DNA from: BHER01 sp051652245
GTDB lineage: Bacteria > Bacillota_I > Bacilli_A > Culicoidibacterales > Culicoidibacteraceae
Direction: 5' to 3'
Assembly (NCBI GenBank): GCA_051652245.1
Contig: JBOFTV010000032.1
Location: forward strand, 1 to 64,000
DNA length: 64,000 bases
Shown: positions 28,092 through 36,595 of the stretch, in pieces
Layout of the letters: each line of letters opens with the position of its first letter
Numbering within the stretch: the first letter of the stretch is position 1
The notes under the pieces: model-generated
Seen by the model: the letters and a program-made list of their open reading frames with translations, nothing else
What the model was told of the DNA's origin: nothing
Databases searched by the model: none
Position numbers and translations under genes: made by a program

Positions 28092-28805
28092 CTATCCCTC
28101 ACTAAATGTCTTTTCTCCCGCATCTACACTACTACAAGAAACATTAAGCGAAAAGTCGGCAACAGCAATTGACTCATTCATCTGCGGATGTTGAAAAAAA
28201 ATCGCTCGTACATACCTGTGTGCCGATCGCTGCTCTTCTGTTGAACCAGCTGGGTATCTTTTACCGGGGAATTCATGTTCGGCAATAAGATAAAACTCCT
28301 GTGTTTCCCCCGGAGTAACAATAAACGGAGATAAAAAAAATTCATACGAACCATCACGATTATTCGACAATTTATTCGTCAAAATTTTTTCTTCTCCATC
28401 CACACCCTCATAGTAAAACAGTTCATTTGTCACCGTTTGCGGCTGCTGACTTATGTTTTTTATCGTATATCGCTGCCATGTAACCCCCTGACAAAAAGAG
28501 CCGTCACCTTCTTCTAGATTCTGATAACTAAGCTTCGTGCTTTCATGTGTCGGCGTTATTTCAAAAATATTACCTAATTTTTGCGGGTGAATGCCTGTGG
28601 TCAGTTGTAACGCTGTTTCATCATATAACTCAAACTTCGTTTTTGTTGCTGTGTTGACATCGTAATTGACAATTTCATCTTGAATTGAATCATTTGTATT
28701 GTTGATTATTTCCTTTTTGTTGGAACTATTGATACCAATGACAATAGCTCCAACAAAAAGGAGACAGATGCTGAATGATAGACTGGCTATTTTGATTTTA
28801 CGCAT
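28092..28805 (-). CDS. secreted or membrane-anchored protein of the ABC island, unknown function
   Basis: This protein has 237 residues. The N-terminus has one hydrophobic segment (about 8-26) and no lipobox Cys, so it is secreted or anchored. The remainder is polar, probably beta-rich (about 55-230, including the TWQRYTIKNISQQPQTVTNE segment), with two cysteines (one near 105, one near 225). I do not recognise the family. It lies between the small secreted protein gene and the permeases and may act as chaperone, immunity or accessory factor (inference). Confidence 0.75.
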   Translation of the reverse strand: MRKIKIASLSFSICLLFVGAIVIGINSSNKKEIINNTNDSIQDEIVNYDVNTATKTKFELYDETALQLTTGIHPQKLGNIFEITPTHESTKLSYQNLEEGDGSFCQGVTWQRYTIKNISQQPQTVTNELFYYEGVDGEEKILTNKLSNNRDGSYEFFLSPFIVTPGETQEFYLIAEHEFPGKRYPAGSTEEQRSAHRYVRAIFFQHPQMNESIAVADFSLNVSCSSVDAGEKTFSEG

Positions 28806-28881
28806 TTTGTCTCCTCCTTGTATTCGAATATTTTAGTTTTGATTTAATTGGTCTCTTATTTTAGATCGGCTAAGTTAACAA

Positions 28882-29286
28882 CTAAATGTAGGTTGGACTG
28901 GTAATATTATCTTGAGTCCAAGGTGCTTGAGGATGACTATGGCTATGGTTAGAGTATGTACCTCTCACACCTGAAATCTTAATACTTTTTTGAAATGACG
29001 ATGCTCCCATAATACAGTGACTAGCAACTGGTGCACCTGAATAATAGCTCCTTGTTCGATAATCAAAATAGAGGCATGGTCCATGTGGTGAAGAATCTCC
29101 CACAGCCGTCCTTGCGTAAATATCATCTACCCCACTTTTAACAGTCCACCCAATTACTCCACTCCATCCATGTCCATCGTAAGAATCTTCTTGCCATGAT
29201 TTCGCTGCTTGCAGTGGAGCTGCTACAACTAAAACACCCATAAAAACAATAAATACATTAACTAATAATTTTTTTAGTTTTTTCAT
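28882..29286 (-). CDS. small secreted protein with two cysteines; bacteriocin-like candidate
   Basis: This protein has 134 residues with a clear Sec signal peptide (Lys-rich start, hydrophobic 7-25, cleavage near Ala27/28). The mature ~107 residues are rich in Gly, Ser, His, Tyr and Trp, hold exactly two cysteines (Cys71, Cys91, possible disulfide), and end in a His-rich tail (NHSHSHPQ). It has its own strong promoter and a GGGAGAGG ribosome binding site and heads the operon with the MacB-like ABC genes. That arrangement resembles lactococcin-972-type clusters (Sec-secreted peptide plus FtsX-like membrane protein plus ATPase), but I see no convincing sequence match to that family. Function unknown. 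Confidence 0.78.
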   Translation of the reverse strand: MKKLKKLLVNVFIVFMGVLVVAAPLQAAKSWQEDSYDGHGWSGVIGWTVKSGVDDIYARTAVGDSSPHGPCLYFDYRTRSYYSGAPVASHCIMGASSFQKSIKISGVRGTYSNHSHSHPQAPWTQDNITSPTYI

Positions 29287-29307
29287 TAAAATCCTCTCCC
29301 TTTTCTA

Positions 29308-29357
29308 TGAATGCGCATTCAAAATTAAATTATATATCATTTTTCATAAAAAGTCAA
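29308..29357 (-). promoter_or_regulatory. strong promoter with palindromic operator for the ABC island operon
   Basis: Minus strand: -35 TTGACT (29352-29357), 17-base spacer, -10 TATAAT (29329-29334). The 14-bp perfect palindrome TGAATGCGCATTCA (29308-29321) covers the start of transcription and sits just upstream of the ribosome binding site, a typical place for a repressor. No regulator gene is present inside the island. Confidence 0.78.
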
Positions 29358-29397
29358 TATTTTCACACATTTAAGTTACCCCATAGTAACTAGTCGT

Positions 29398-29618
29398 AAC
29401 TAGTCAGCAGAAATAGAACCAAGATATCAAGTTCTTGGCTCCAATACGATGTTTTGTGAGAATGATTTTTTGAACAACTCATAATAATTTTGCTTGTTTT
29501 TCTTCGCAGTTTGAATCAGGCTACGAATAATAAAAAAGTTCTCCGTGCCGGATTCACTTCTAAAACAACCCGAAACTTTCATCTTTGTCTTCGTCATTCG
29601 TATAGCTCGCTCTGCCAT
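29398..29618 (-). mobile_element. IS66-family TnpC 3' fragment (copy 1)
   Basis: The minus strand encodes a stretch like MTKTKMKVSGCFRSESGTEN followed by FFIIRSLIQTAKKNKQNYYE, matching the conserved C-terminal region of IS66 transposases (TnpC). It is 221 bases long and nearly identical to copy 2 at 30908-31127; a one-base insertion in a T-run shifts its last codons relative to copy 2. No functional protein is possible. Confidence 0.78.
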
Positions 29619-29627
29619 TAGAGGTTC

Positions 29628-29668
29628 AAAAAAGCGAAGGTATTTTTATTAGATACTTTCGCTTTTTT
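29628..29668 (-). terminator. terminator hairpin at the end of the IS1182 transposase
   Basis: AAAAAAGCGAAGGTA pairs with TACTTTCGCTTTTTT (one G-T wobble); the hairpin overlaps the transposase stop codon. T-rich on both strands. Confidence 0.6.
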
Positions 29669-30907
29669 GCTCTTTTAACTTGATAATTCGTTTCATATTT
29701 GCGAGGAAGATAGTAGATGTAGCCTGTATGGTCATACCTAAAAGACCACATCCTTGTGCGGTTGAATAACCATACCTTGTTTTAAGTTCGCCATCTTTAT
29801 AACAGCCATCTTTAAAGGGACAAGTCTTACACTTTTCAATATCAAAAAAATAACTTTCAACCTGTGTGTTCCTACCTTTGCTATCTGACTTGCTCCCAGA
29901 CATTACTTTTCTGATAGCCATATGTCCAGCCTCACAAACATACATATTCGCGTCCTTATTATACGAGAATTTTTCTTTATTCTTACCATTTCCATGTGTG
30001 ACACTTTTACTTAATTTCGAAGCGAGTTCAAAGTTTTCTGCCTTCGCATAAGCTAAATTGTCTGCTTCTGACTATGCACCGTCACCAATGACAGCTTCTA
30101 TTTCAAGTCCCGATGCTTTTGTTTTTTCAACGAGTCGTTGCAATTCTTTTCCATCGTGTTTTTCACCGCTGGTAATCGTTGCTGCTGTGATGATACGCTC
30201 GGGAGTCATTGCTATGTGTGTGTTAAAACCGAAGAAAGATGTATCTGCTGTTTTATGTCCAACTCTTGCGCCGGGTTCTTTTGAGTATTCTACTTCAATT
30301 TCTGTATCTTCAATACCTTCTTCTAGATAATGTAAACGCTCTTTCACTGATTCAATATTCATACACAGTACTGATGCTTTGACCTTCTCAATGAGTTCTT
30401 TACTATATGTGATTTGGTCCTCTAATAAACCTGTCGCTTCACGTTTTCTCGGCATTTTTTCCTTCATTGTATCGTCAACTTCATAGACTGCTTTTCGTAA
30501 AGCTTTGCCTCGATTTATTAATTCTTCACGTGGAGAAACATGTTGGAACATTGCATTGGTGTGGGTAGAATCCATAATGAGTCGTGTTTTCATTGGAATA
30601 ATGTTTTCGTTTTTCGCTAAATCTACCGTTTTTTGTATTAAAACATCTAACAAATTTGTATCAGCTAAACGCATACGTCTGAATTTTGATAATGAACTGG
30701 GATTAATAAAACTTACATCTTCTGGCGTATATCCGAGAAAGTACTTGAAAAGCATATCTGTTTTCGTTCTTGCGATGAGGTCACGATCTGACACTTTATA
30801 TTTTGATTTAAGTAAAATATATTTAAACATCATGATTGGTGATTCGGCAGGCCGCCCCATTGTTTTACTATATGCATTCTGTACTTCTTCATAGATAAAT
30901 ACATTAC
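29649..30907 (-). pseudogene. IS1182-family transposase, broken by an in-frame TAG and lacking its 5' end
   Basis: A continuous frame encodes an IS1182-type DDE transposase (MGRPAESPIMMFKYILLKSK near its start, the DSTHTNA block, the Cys-rich KCKTCPFKDGC block near its C-terminus). It is split by a single amber codon at 30072-30074, immediately after GDGA, where functional members have an aromatic residue and then SEADN. At its 5' end it is fused in frame to IS66 sequence at about 30908 (the open frame runs to 31106), so the original N-terminus is gone. Both defects argue for an inactive element. Confidence 0.85.
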
Positions 30908-31250
30908 AACTAGTCAGCAGAAATAGAACCAAGACATCAAGTTCTTGGCTCCAATACGATGTTTTGTGAGAATGATTTTTGAACACCTCATAATAATTTT
31001 GCTTGTTTTTCTTCGCAGTTTGAATCAGGCTACGAATAATAAAAAAGTTCTCCATGCTCAATTCACTTCTAAAACAACCCAAAACTTTCATCTCTGTTTT
31101 CGTCATTCATATAGCCCAATCTGCCATATTGTTATCAAATGCTACTTCAAAATCAGTCACAAACCGCATATGTTCTGCCTGATATTTAAGCAAACGCTCC
31201 ACTAAAAGTTTCTCCGGATGGAATATTGTCTACTTTTCGTGAACGTATAT
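30908..31250 (-). mobile_element. IS66-family TnpC 3' fragment (copy 2)
   Basis: Encodes the same IS66 TnpC C-terminal segment as copy 1 (30908-31127 is the duplicated part) and extends further upstream into RLLKYQAEHMRFVTDFEVAF and DNNMADWAI, then a stop just before the next Met. The FDNN-AER-type motif (here DNNMADWAI) of IS66 transposases is recognisable but degenerate. It is a remnant, not an active copy. Confidence 0.75.
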
Positions 31251-31262
31251 TCGCTTCGTAAC

Positions 31263-31460
31263 CTATTTCATGCTTTCCCTCTCTTCTTCAAAGAGTTCCT
31301 TTGGACTTTTACCCTCGTGTCGTTGGAGTAACCTAGTATTGATAAATGAATCATAGACATCAATGGGTTTCGATTTTAGGTCATCAAAGATACGCCACTT
31401 AGGAATATAACGTCGTATCTTCAGACCCAGCACACGGTTGAATCGCTGATTAATTCCTTT
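31263..31460 (-). pseudogene. remnant coding fragment, probably from a mobile element
   Basis: About 65 codons are open on the minus strand (including RYIPKWRIFDDLKSKPIDVY and GKSPKELFEEERESMK), ending in TAG at 31263-31265, with no usable start in view. The codon pattern is protein-like, but I do not recognise the family. It lies between IS66 debris and the right end of the island. Confidence 0.4.
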
Positions 31461-31546
31461 ACTATTTTTATTTTCTTCTAATTACAATTATAGTGTGAGA
31501 GAGTGTTCATTGGTCTCATTTTTTGTCCAGTATCACTTTACCATTG

Positions 31547-31930
31547 ACCAAAATACACATCATTATTCCACCCTTCCTCCCCCCACTAAAAATTTTCAAT
31601 TACAGCAACAGAGTTAGCTTTCTGAACAGCCCCCAGAAGCCCATTTTTCAATGCCGTATCGACACTAAAAATAATTGGTACATGCGACATATCTTCAGCT
31701 GTTGCCACTAGAAATAACAGATAAATTAGGACAACACCCTCCCCCTTTTTTAATGGATAGCCTTTTGGTAGATAAACAACGCTTGCTCCTTTTTGATATG
31801 AGCCGTACTTAAAATGATGATGGAGCAATAAACAACCTGGGGCGATGCTCATTGCCAGCGGATTTTCCACAAACGCCTCCGTTACTTTCTCCAGATAGCT
31901 TTCGTTGACATAATTAGCCTGTAGTAAATT
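31547..31930. repeat. right copy of the ~0.4 kb direct duplication
   Basis: Nearly identical to 22992-23417 except that 43 bases with the terminator and operator palindrome are missing, leaving TTATTCCACCCTTCCTCC at the join. Here the coding part belongs to the complete PRD regulator gene. It marks the right boundary of the accessory island. Confidence 0.9.
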
Positions 31931-33682
31931 AGCTCCCAATAAGCCCACCAAGGCTTTTTCCGAAAGCGCATCCTCCTGATTATAATAACCACCCGTTGCA
32001 ATATACGTTGCCAATTTTTGGTTTCCCTCCTGCCACTCCCTCCCCTCAACATCATATAATGTCGAAAAAATAGCATCAATAAATTCCCGTGAAATCACAG
32101 GTATCACAGCCCCATAAGTCCTAAAAACCTTCTGCAAGCGCTTTTCAATTTTAGGATAATTTTTCTGACTCATTTCATGTTTACAAATGCTAAAAAGCCG
32201 CCAAATATCACCATCCGTCAGCATCGCATTAACAACAATTGTCTCGCCCTCAGCATGATGATAATTCGGCTCTGTTGTAATACAAAAATCAACATGCTTT
32301 TTAATTTTTCGCCCATTTTGGGACAACTCCAAAGCAACAATTTCAAAATCTGGTAAAATCTGCTGAATCTGCTGGTAAAACATACTACTCATTCCTAGTC
32401 CTAAATCGGAAACAAGTAGCACCTTCTTACGCTGAATTTCCTGCGACTGCTCAATTAACTTACTCCCAAAATGAACCGCCAAAAAGGCAATCTCCGCATC
32501 TGTCAACGCACAATTAAATGCCTCTTCTAAGTAAACAGCACAAGATCGTGTCATCCTAAAAATATCAGGATAGCGTGTCATAACCGCTTGCGTCAGCACA
32601 TTTTCAAAAGCAAGACCATACCGATTTCGATAAAAAAGCGCTTTAACATGTGTAACCAGTTGCTCCTTTAAAGCCGCGTCATCATCAAAATGAACACCCG
32701 AAAAGAGTTCGAATTTTGCAACCATCAAACTAACCAGTCGCCTAAATTCGCTAAAATCCTCACTTTTATTGTGGATATCCTTATCTTTTTTCGCCCCTAG
32801 AAGTAATATCGTCATAAAATAAACACAATCACCGGGCATCTTCACCACTAATACCTCATTAATTTCTTCCAGCAAATAACGGGCCGCCTTAAACTCCACA
32901 AAATTAGCAAGCACATTTTTCTCAACCTCATCCCAACCATAATCATATCCCGCAATCATCCGCCCCAATAAAAAATAAATTCTCGCCAAGAAGAGCTTCT
33001 GCTCCAAAAAGCTAACTGACTTCCCCAGGATTCGGTCAATTTCTGGAAATGCCTGCTCAATTACCACTAAAATAGCTTGGCCACAATAATCACCCACCAC
33101 CTCCACTGCCCCCTCCCAAAGAATCAAACTAAGGTAGCTTGGCGTTAAACTTCTTTTAAAGGGGGCCAACTGACTAACAAAATAACAAATTATTTTCCCC
33201 CGCTCCAACTCGGAAACATCAACATAATAGCCTCGATCTTTCTGACTTCTAACAATTATCGTTTGATCATATTGACTAATTATTGCCTTAACAACTTTAA
33301 TATCAGCAATTGCTGTATTCCGTGAAATTGCTAAATTAGCAATAATCGTCTGCAAATAAATACTCTGATAGCCACATAAAATATTTAACCCCAATATCAA
33401 CTGTCGCTCCCGCGGCTGATAAATATACTCGACTTCCCATTTTTCTGCAATTATTAATTCAATCTGCGCTTGCTGTTTTTCAGTGATGGCCACGCCTTCT
33501 CCAATCGCTTCCAGACCAACCGCTAATAGATAGCCATTCAAATCCTCCAGAAAACAATATAGCTTTCTTCTAGGAATTTCAAGACAGTAAGCGAGCGTCT
33601 GAATGTTTTTAAGCTCCTTTATCTGTAAAAGCAATTCCAAGAAATTTAAAAAAGATTGATTGAGATATAATTTTCTTTTCAT
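31586..33682 (-). CDS. PRD-domain (BglG/MtlR-type) transcriptional regulator of the ascorbate operon
   Basis: This protein has 698 residues. Order: N-terminal HTH regions (about 15-150), two PTS regulation domains (about 190-300 and 300-410), an EIIB-like domain starting KKVLLVSDLGLGMSSM (about 423-438), and an EIIA-like C-terminal domain (about 530-698). Typical of activators controlled by PTS phosphorylation, like the UlaR/ManR/MtlR group. The EIIB loop has Ser where phosphorylated members have Cys, so that domain may sense by contact only. It is the last gene after ulaF, so it probably controls the ula operon. Its last ~115 codons are duplicated at 23073-23417. Confidence 0.9.
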   Translation of the reverse strand: MKRKLYLNQSFLNFLELLLQIKELKNIQTLAYCLEIPRRKLYCFLEDLNGYLLAVGLEAIGEGVAITEKQQAQIELIIAEKWEVEYIYQPRERQLILGLNILCGYQSIYLQTIIANLAISRNTAIADIKVVKAIISQYDQTIIVRSQKDRGYYVDVSELERGKIICYFVSQLAPFKRSLTPSYLSLILWEGAVEVVGDYCGQAILVVIEQAFPEIDRILGKSVSFLEQKLFLARIYFLLGRMIAGYDYGWDEVEKNVLANFVEFKAARYLLEEINEVLVVKMPGDCVYFMTILLLGAKKDKDIHNKSEDFSEFRRLVSLMVAKFELFSGVHFDDDAALKEQLVTHVKALFYRNRYGLAFENVLTQAVMTRYPDIFRMTRSCAVYLEEAFNCALTDAEIAFLAVHFGSKLIEQSQEIQRKKVLLVSDLGLGMSSMFYQQIQQILPDFEIVALELSQNGRKIKKHVDFCITTEPNYHHAEGETIVVNAMLTDGDIWRLFSICKHEMSQKNYPKIEKRLQKVFRTYGAVIPVISREFIDAIFSTLYDVEGREWQEGNQKLATYIATGGYYNQEDALSEKALVGLLGANLLQANYVNESYLEKVTEAFVENPLAMSIAPGCLLLHHHFKYGSYQKGASVVYLPKGYPLKKGEGVVLIYLLFLVATAEDMSHVPIIFSVDTALKNGLLGAVQKANSVAVIENF

Positions 33683-33725
33683 CTGATAACAGCCTCTTTC
33701 TTTTTAACTATTTAGCGCAAAATAA

Positions 33726-33747
33726 TCCACTCCGCTGTAGGAGTGGA
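33726..33747 (-). terminator. weak hairpin between ulaF and the PRD regulator gene
   Basis: Stem TCCACTCC / GGAGTGGA with a 6-base loop, followed on the minus strand by TTATTTTG. Could end the ula message partially, lowering regulator expression. Confidence 0.45.
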
Positions 33748-33847
33748 CGCTTCAAAATTTAATAACAGACTAATCATTACTGTTTAGTCTCATTTACACA
33801 GATATAGCTACTATACCAGTTCTATCTTGCTTTGTCACTTTTATCTG

Positions 33848-34546
33848 CTATCCCTTTTGGCCATAGTAAGCACTTTTACCATGCTTCCGCTCATAATGCT
33901 TTTCTGCTATATAGGGTTCAACTGGTCCAACATCACGATTTAACGTAATTGTTTGATAGGCAATTTTTGCTACTTCTTCTAAAACAATACTATGATAGAC
34001 TGCCTCTTCAATACTTTTACCCCACGTAAACGGACCGTGCCGCGCCACAATTATACCCGGCATTTCACTTGCTGATAATTGTAATTTGGCCAATGTCTCA
34101 CTAATTATTTTTCCCGTATTATGTTCATAGCTTGTCTCTGTTTCTGTTTTTGTTAGTGGGCGTGTTAAGGGAATCGTCCCATGAAAATAATCGGCATGTG
34201 TTGTTCCCAAAGAAATAATTGGTCGGAGTGCTTGCGCAAAACTAACTGCATATGTGGAGTGTGTATGTACGATTCCCCCAATTTCAGGGAACTGCTGATA
34301 CAAATATAAATGTGTTGGTAAGTCAGATGATGGTCTTAGGTCACCCTCAATAATTGTCCCAAATTCATCGACCACAACCATATCACTCGCCCGCATCACA
34401 TCATAGTCAACACCACTAGGTTTAATTACAATAAAGCCAGTCTGCTTATCCCTAGCACTAGCATTGCCCCAGGTACATTTTACTAGACCACTTTGCGGCA
34501 GTTTCAAATTTTCTCTAAGCACTAATTCTTTTAAGTTTGCTAACAT
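33848..34546 (-). CDS. ulaF: L-ribulose-5-phosphate 4-epimerase
   Basis: This 232-residue class II aldolase-fold epimerase converts L-ribulose-5-phosphate to D-xylulose-5-phosphate, the exit to the pentose phosphate pathway. Family features: TWGNASARD (about 25-33), PSGVDY (43-48), SSDLPTHLYLY (73-83), HTHSTYAVSFA zinc-site histidines (94-104), and HGPFTWG (about 169). Length matches AraD/UlaF (about 230). Its ATG overlaps the ulaE stop by one base. Confidence 0.95.
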   Translation of the reverse strand: MLANLKELVLRENLKLPQSGLVKCTWGNASARDKQTGFIVIKPSGVDYDVMRASDMVVVDEFGTIIEGDLRPSSDLPTHLYLYQQFPEIGGIVHTHSTYAVSFAQALRPIISLGTTHADYFHGTIPLTRPLTKTETETSYEHNTGKIISETLAKLQLSASEMPGIIVARHGPFTWGKSIEEAVYHSIVLEEVAKIAYQTITLNRDVGPVEPYIAEKHYERKHGKSAYYGQKG

Positions 34547-35400
34547 TAAAAGCCCTCCTCTGCTAATTTTGGTAATAAGAAATTCTTTGCCTTGGTTATT
34601 TCACCCACATAATCTGCCTCATCCTCACTCCACATCTCAATTAGAAATGGTCCTTGATAATCCAAGCTTTTTAGTACCTGTAAACAATAATTGAAATCGA
34701 CACAGCCTAATCCAAACGCAACCCCTTTAAATTTCCCAGGAAATTGTTCACTTACTGCTAGTGTATCTTTTAAATGAATGGCAACAATCTCATTCCGACC
34801 CAAAGTAAACTCCGCCAAGATATCATTCCCCGGCCAAGCACTAATATTTCCCAAATCAGGATAAACTTTTAACCATTGTGAATCAACAGCATTTTTAATC
34901 ATCATATATTTAGTAATGGATGACATAAAAACATCATCCATTATTTCAATCGCTAGTGTAACTTGGTAAGTCGCAGCAAGCTTGCAGGCTCTTTTAAGCC
35001 CGCTAATAAACCGCTCTTTTGTGGCTTCACTTTTATCCTCATAATAAACATCATAACCCGCTAATTGGATGACCCTCACACCCAAATCATCGGCTAATTT
35101 GATCGCCTTTTCCATTATTTCCCAAGCTATTTCCCGAATATTTGCATCGTTTGAGCCAAAGGGAAATCGCCTATGGGCACTCAAGCAAAGTGAACGTATC
35201 GCTATTGCCTGGGAAATACTCTCACTTTTAATCTCCGCTCGTTGACTTAAACTCCAATCCAATCTTGCTAATCGCTGATCCGTTTCATCAATTGACAACT
35301 CAATAAAATCAAAGCCCAATTGCTTAGCTATCCTAAATCGCTCGGGCCAGCTAATATTTTTAGGGAGAGCTTTCTCATAAATTCCAACCATCGTCCTCAT
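34546..35400 (-). CDS. ulaE: L-ribulose/L-xylulose-5-phosphate 3-epimerase
   Basis: This 284-residue TIM-barrel epimerase (AP-endonuclease-2 superfamily) converts L-xylulose-5-phosphate to L-ribulose-5-phosphate. Seen: GIYEKALPKNISWPERF near the N-terminus, CLSAHRRFPFGS (about 73-84), EIMDD (about 152-156), HLKDT (about 214) and a C-terminal FLIEMWSEDE. The length equals that of E. coli UlaE (284). Located 4 bases after ulaD. Confidence 0.95.
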   Translation of the reverse strand: MRTMVGIYEKALPKNISWPERFRIAKQLGFDFIELSIDETDQRLARLDWSLSQRAEIKSESISQAIAIRSLCLSAHRRFPFGSNDANIREIAWEIMEKAIKLADDLGVRVIQLAGYDVYYEDKSEATKERFISGLKRACKLAATYQVTLAIEIMDDVFMSSITKYMMIKNAVDSQWLKVYPDLGNISAWPGNDILAEFTLGRNEIVAIHLKDTLAVSEQFPGKFKGVAFGLGCVDFNYCLQVLKSLDYQGPFLIEMWSEDEADYVGEITKAKNFLLPKLAEEGF

Positions 35401-35404
35401 CCAC

Positions 35405-36055
35405 TTACCCCCAAAGCTCTGCTAATTTTTGTTGAAAAGCTTTGGCCGCTTCAAGGGGACTTTGGGCATCGCGAATTGCGCGACCGGCAATAAATATCGA
35501 AATTGGATACTTGCTAAAAAGCTCTAAATCAGCAATTGTAATTCCACCCGTAACCGTAACTTTAAAACCTAACTGACAAAGCTCTTCAATTTTACTGAAA
35601 TCGGCAGCACTCCACAGAGCACCCGCTGCTTGTGCATCTCTTGAGCGGTGGTAGACAACCTGCTCTACACCAATTTCCCGCCAAGCCCGTGCCTGTTCAA
35701 AATTCCAATAACCTGTTAATTCAATTTGAATATCCTTCCCACGCTTTTTCGCCTCTTCTAATGCACCAGCAATTGTTGCTAATTCGGCACAACAAATTAA
35801 TGTCGTCCAATCCGCACCATTATCTAACATCAATGGCGTTAAAATTTTTCCCGCATCGGCAATCTTTGCATCAGCCAATATTATTTTATCAGGGTAGGCA
35901 TCTTTCATTGCCTGGACAACACGTTTCCCTTCAGCACAAATCAAAATCGTGCCAATTTCAATGATATCAATTTGTTCTGCTACCAGATCAACACTCCTAA
36001 AAGCATCCGCCTGTGATAAATTATCCAAGGCAATTTGTAACATCGGTTTACTCAT
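35405..36055 (-). CDS. ulaD: 3-keto-L-gulonate-6-phosphate decarboxylase
   Basis: The second Met (MSKPMLQIALDN) is taken as start because AGGAGA precedes it; the frame extends 5 codons further to 36070. About 216 residues, as in E. coli UlaD. It is an OMP-decarboxylase-fold enzyme with the QIALDNLS substrate motif, DAKIADAG (catalytic Asp-x-Lys-x-x-Asp, about 61-68), HRSRDAQAAG and VTGGI phosphate loop. It converts 3-keto-L-gulonate-6-phosphate to L-xylulose-5-phosphate and CO2. Confidence 0.93.
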   Translation of the reverse strand: MSKPMLQIALDNLSQADAFRSVDLVAEQIDIIEIGTILICAEGKRVVQAMKDAYPDKIILADAKIADAGKILTPLMLDNGADWTTLICCAELATIAGALEEAKKRGKDIQIELTGYWNFEQARAWREIGVEQVVYHRSRDAQAAGALWSAADFSKIEELCQLGFKVTVTGGITIADLELFSKYPISIFIAGRAIRDAQSPLEAAKAFQQKLAELWG

Positions 36056-36103
36056 AATTTTCTCCTCCATTAGGTGGGACAGTCGTCCCCCGATTTTTTT
36101 TTA

Positions 36104-36583
36104 CTATTTAAAAGCTGTTAAGTATTTGCTCTGCTTTGTTTGTTCGATTAGTGCATAGATGTCCTCCTCCGTCCTACTTTTACTTAGCTGTTCAAAGATA
36201 TTCGTTATTTCAAACAAGGCAATTATTTGGGGGATGGCTTTTCCTAGATGAATTTCACTGCTAGTTGCTGCTAGTGACACCAAAACGGAAACCTCTTGGC
36301 CACCCGCAAAGATAACTGGTTCCTTTAACGTAATCAGCGAGAAGGCATTTCTTTGGACACCATCTTCAGGGCGCGCATGGGGCATCGCCATTCCAGGGCA
36401 TAAAATATAATATGGCCCCGATTTAATTGTTGATTCAATAATTGCGTCCGCATATCGTTGTTCCACCGCTCCTGATGTAATCAATGGTTCAACTGCAAGC
36501 ATAATTGCCTCCTGCCAAGTTGCTGCAACTAATTGTAATCTAATTGAATTTTCCGCTTTTAAGGACTCGTTCAAACTTAGCAT
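36104..36583 (-). CDS. ulaC: PTS ascorbate-type EIIA component
   Basis: This protein has 159 residues. EIIA of the fructose/mannitol-ascorbate class; the phosphorylated histidine is in CPGMAMPHARPEDGV (about residue 69), flanked by the usual Pro and Ala-Arg-Pro. It passes phosphate from HPr to the EIIB partner encoded upstream. 12 bases separate it from ulaB and about 48 from ulaD. Length matches UlaC (154). Confidence 0.93.
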   Translation of the reverse strand: MLSLNESLKAENSIRLQLVAATWQEAIMLAVEPLITSGAVEQRYADAIIESTIKSGPYYILCPGMAMPHARPEDGVQRNAFSLITLKEPVIFAGGQEVSVLVSLAATSSEIHLGKAIPQIIALFEITNIFEQLSKSRTEEDIYALIEQTKQSKYLTAFK

Positions 36584-36595
36584 AATTTCTCCTCC

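Noticed and set aside
28882..29286. Calling the small secreted protein a lactococcin-972 family bacteriocin.
   Set aside because: Gene context is similar, but I could not line up the conserved pattern of that family by eye; left as unknown.
30072..30074. In-frame TAG in the transposase as recoding (pyrrolysine or readthrough).
   Set aside because: The same element also lacks its 5' end and sits in IS debris, so ordinary decay is the simpler explanation.
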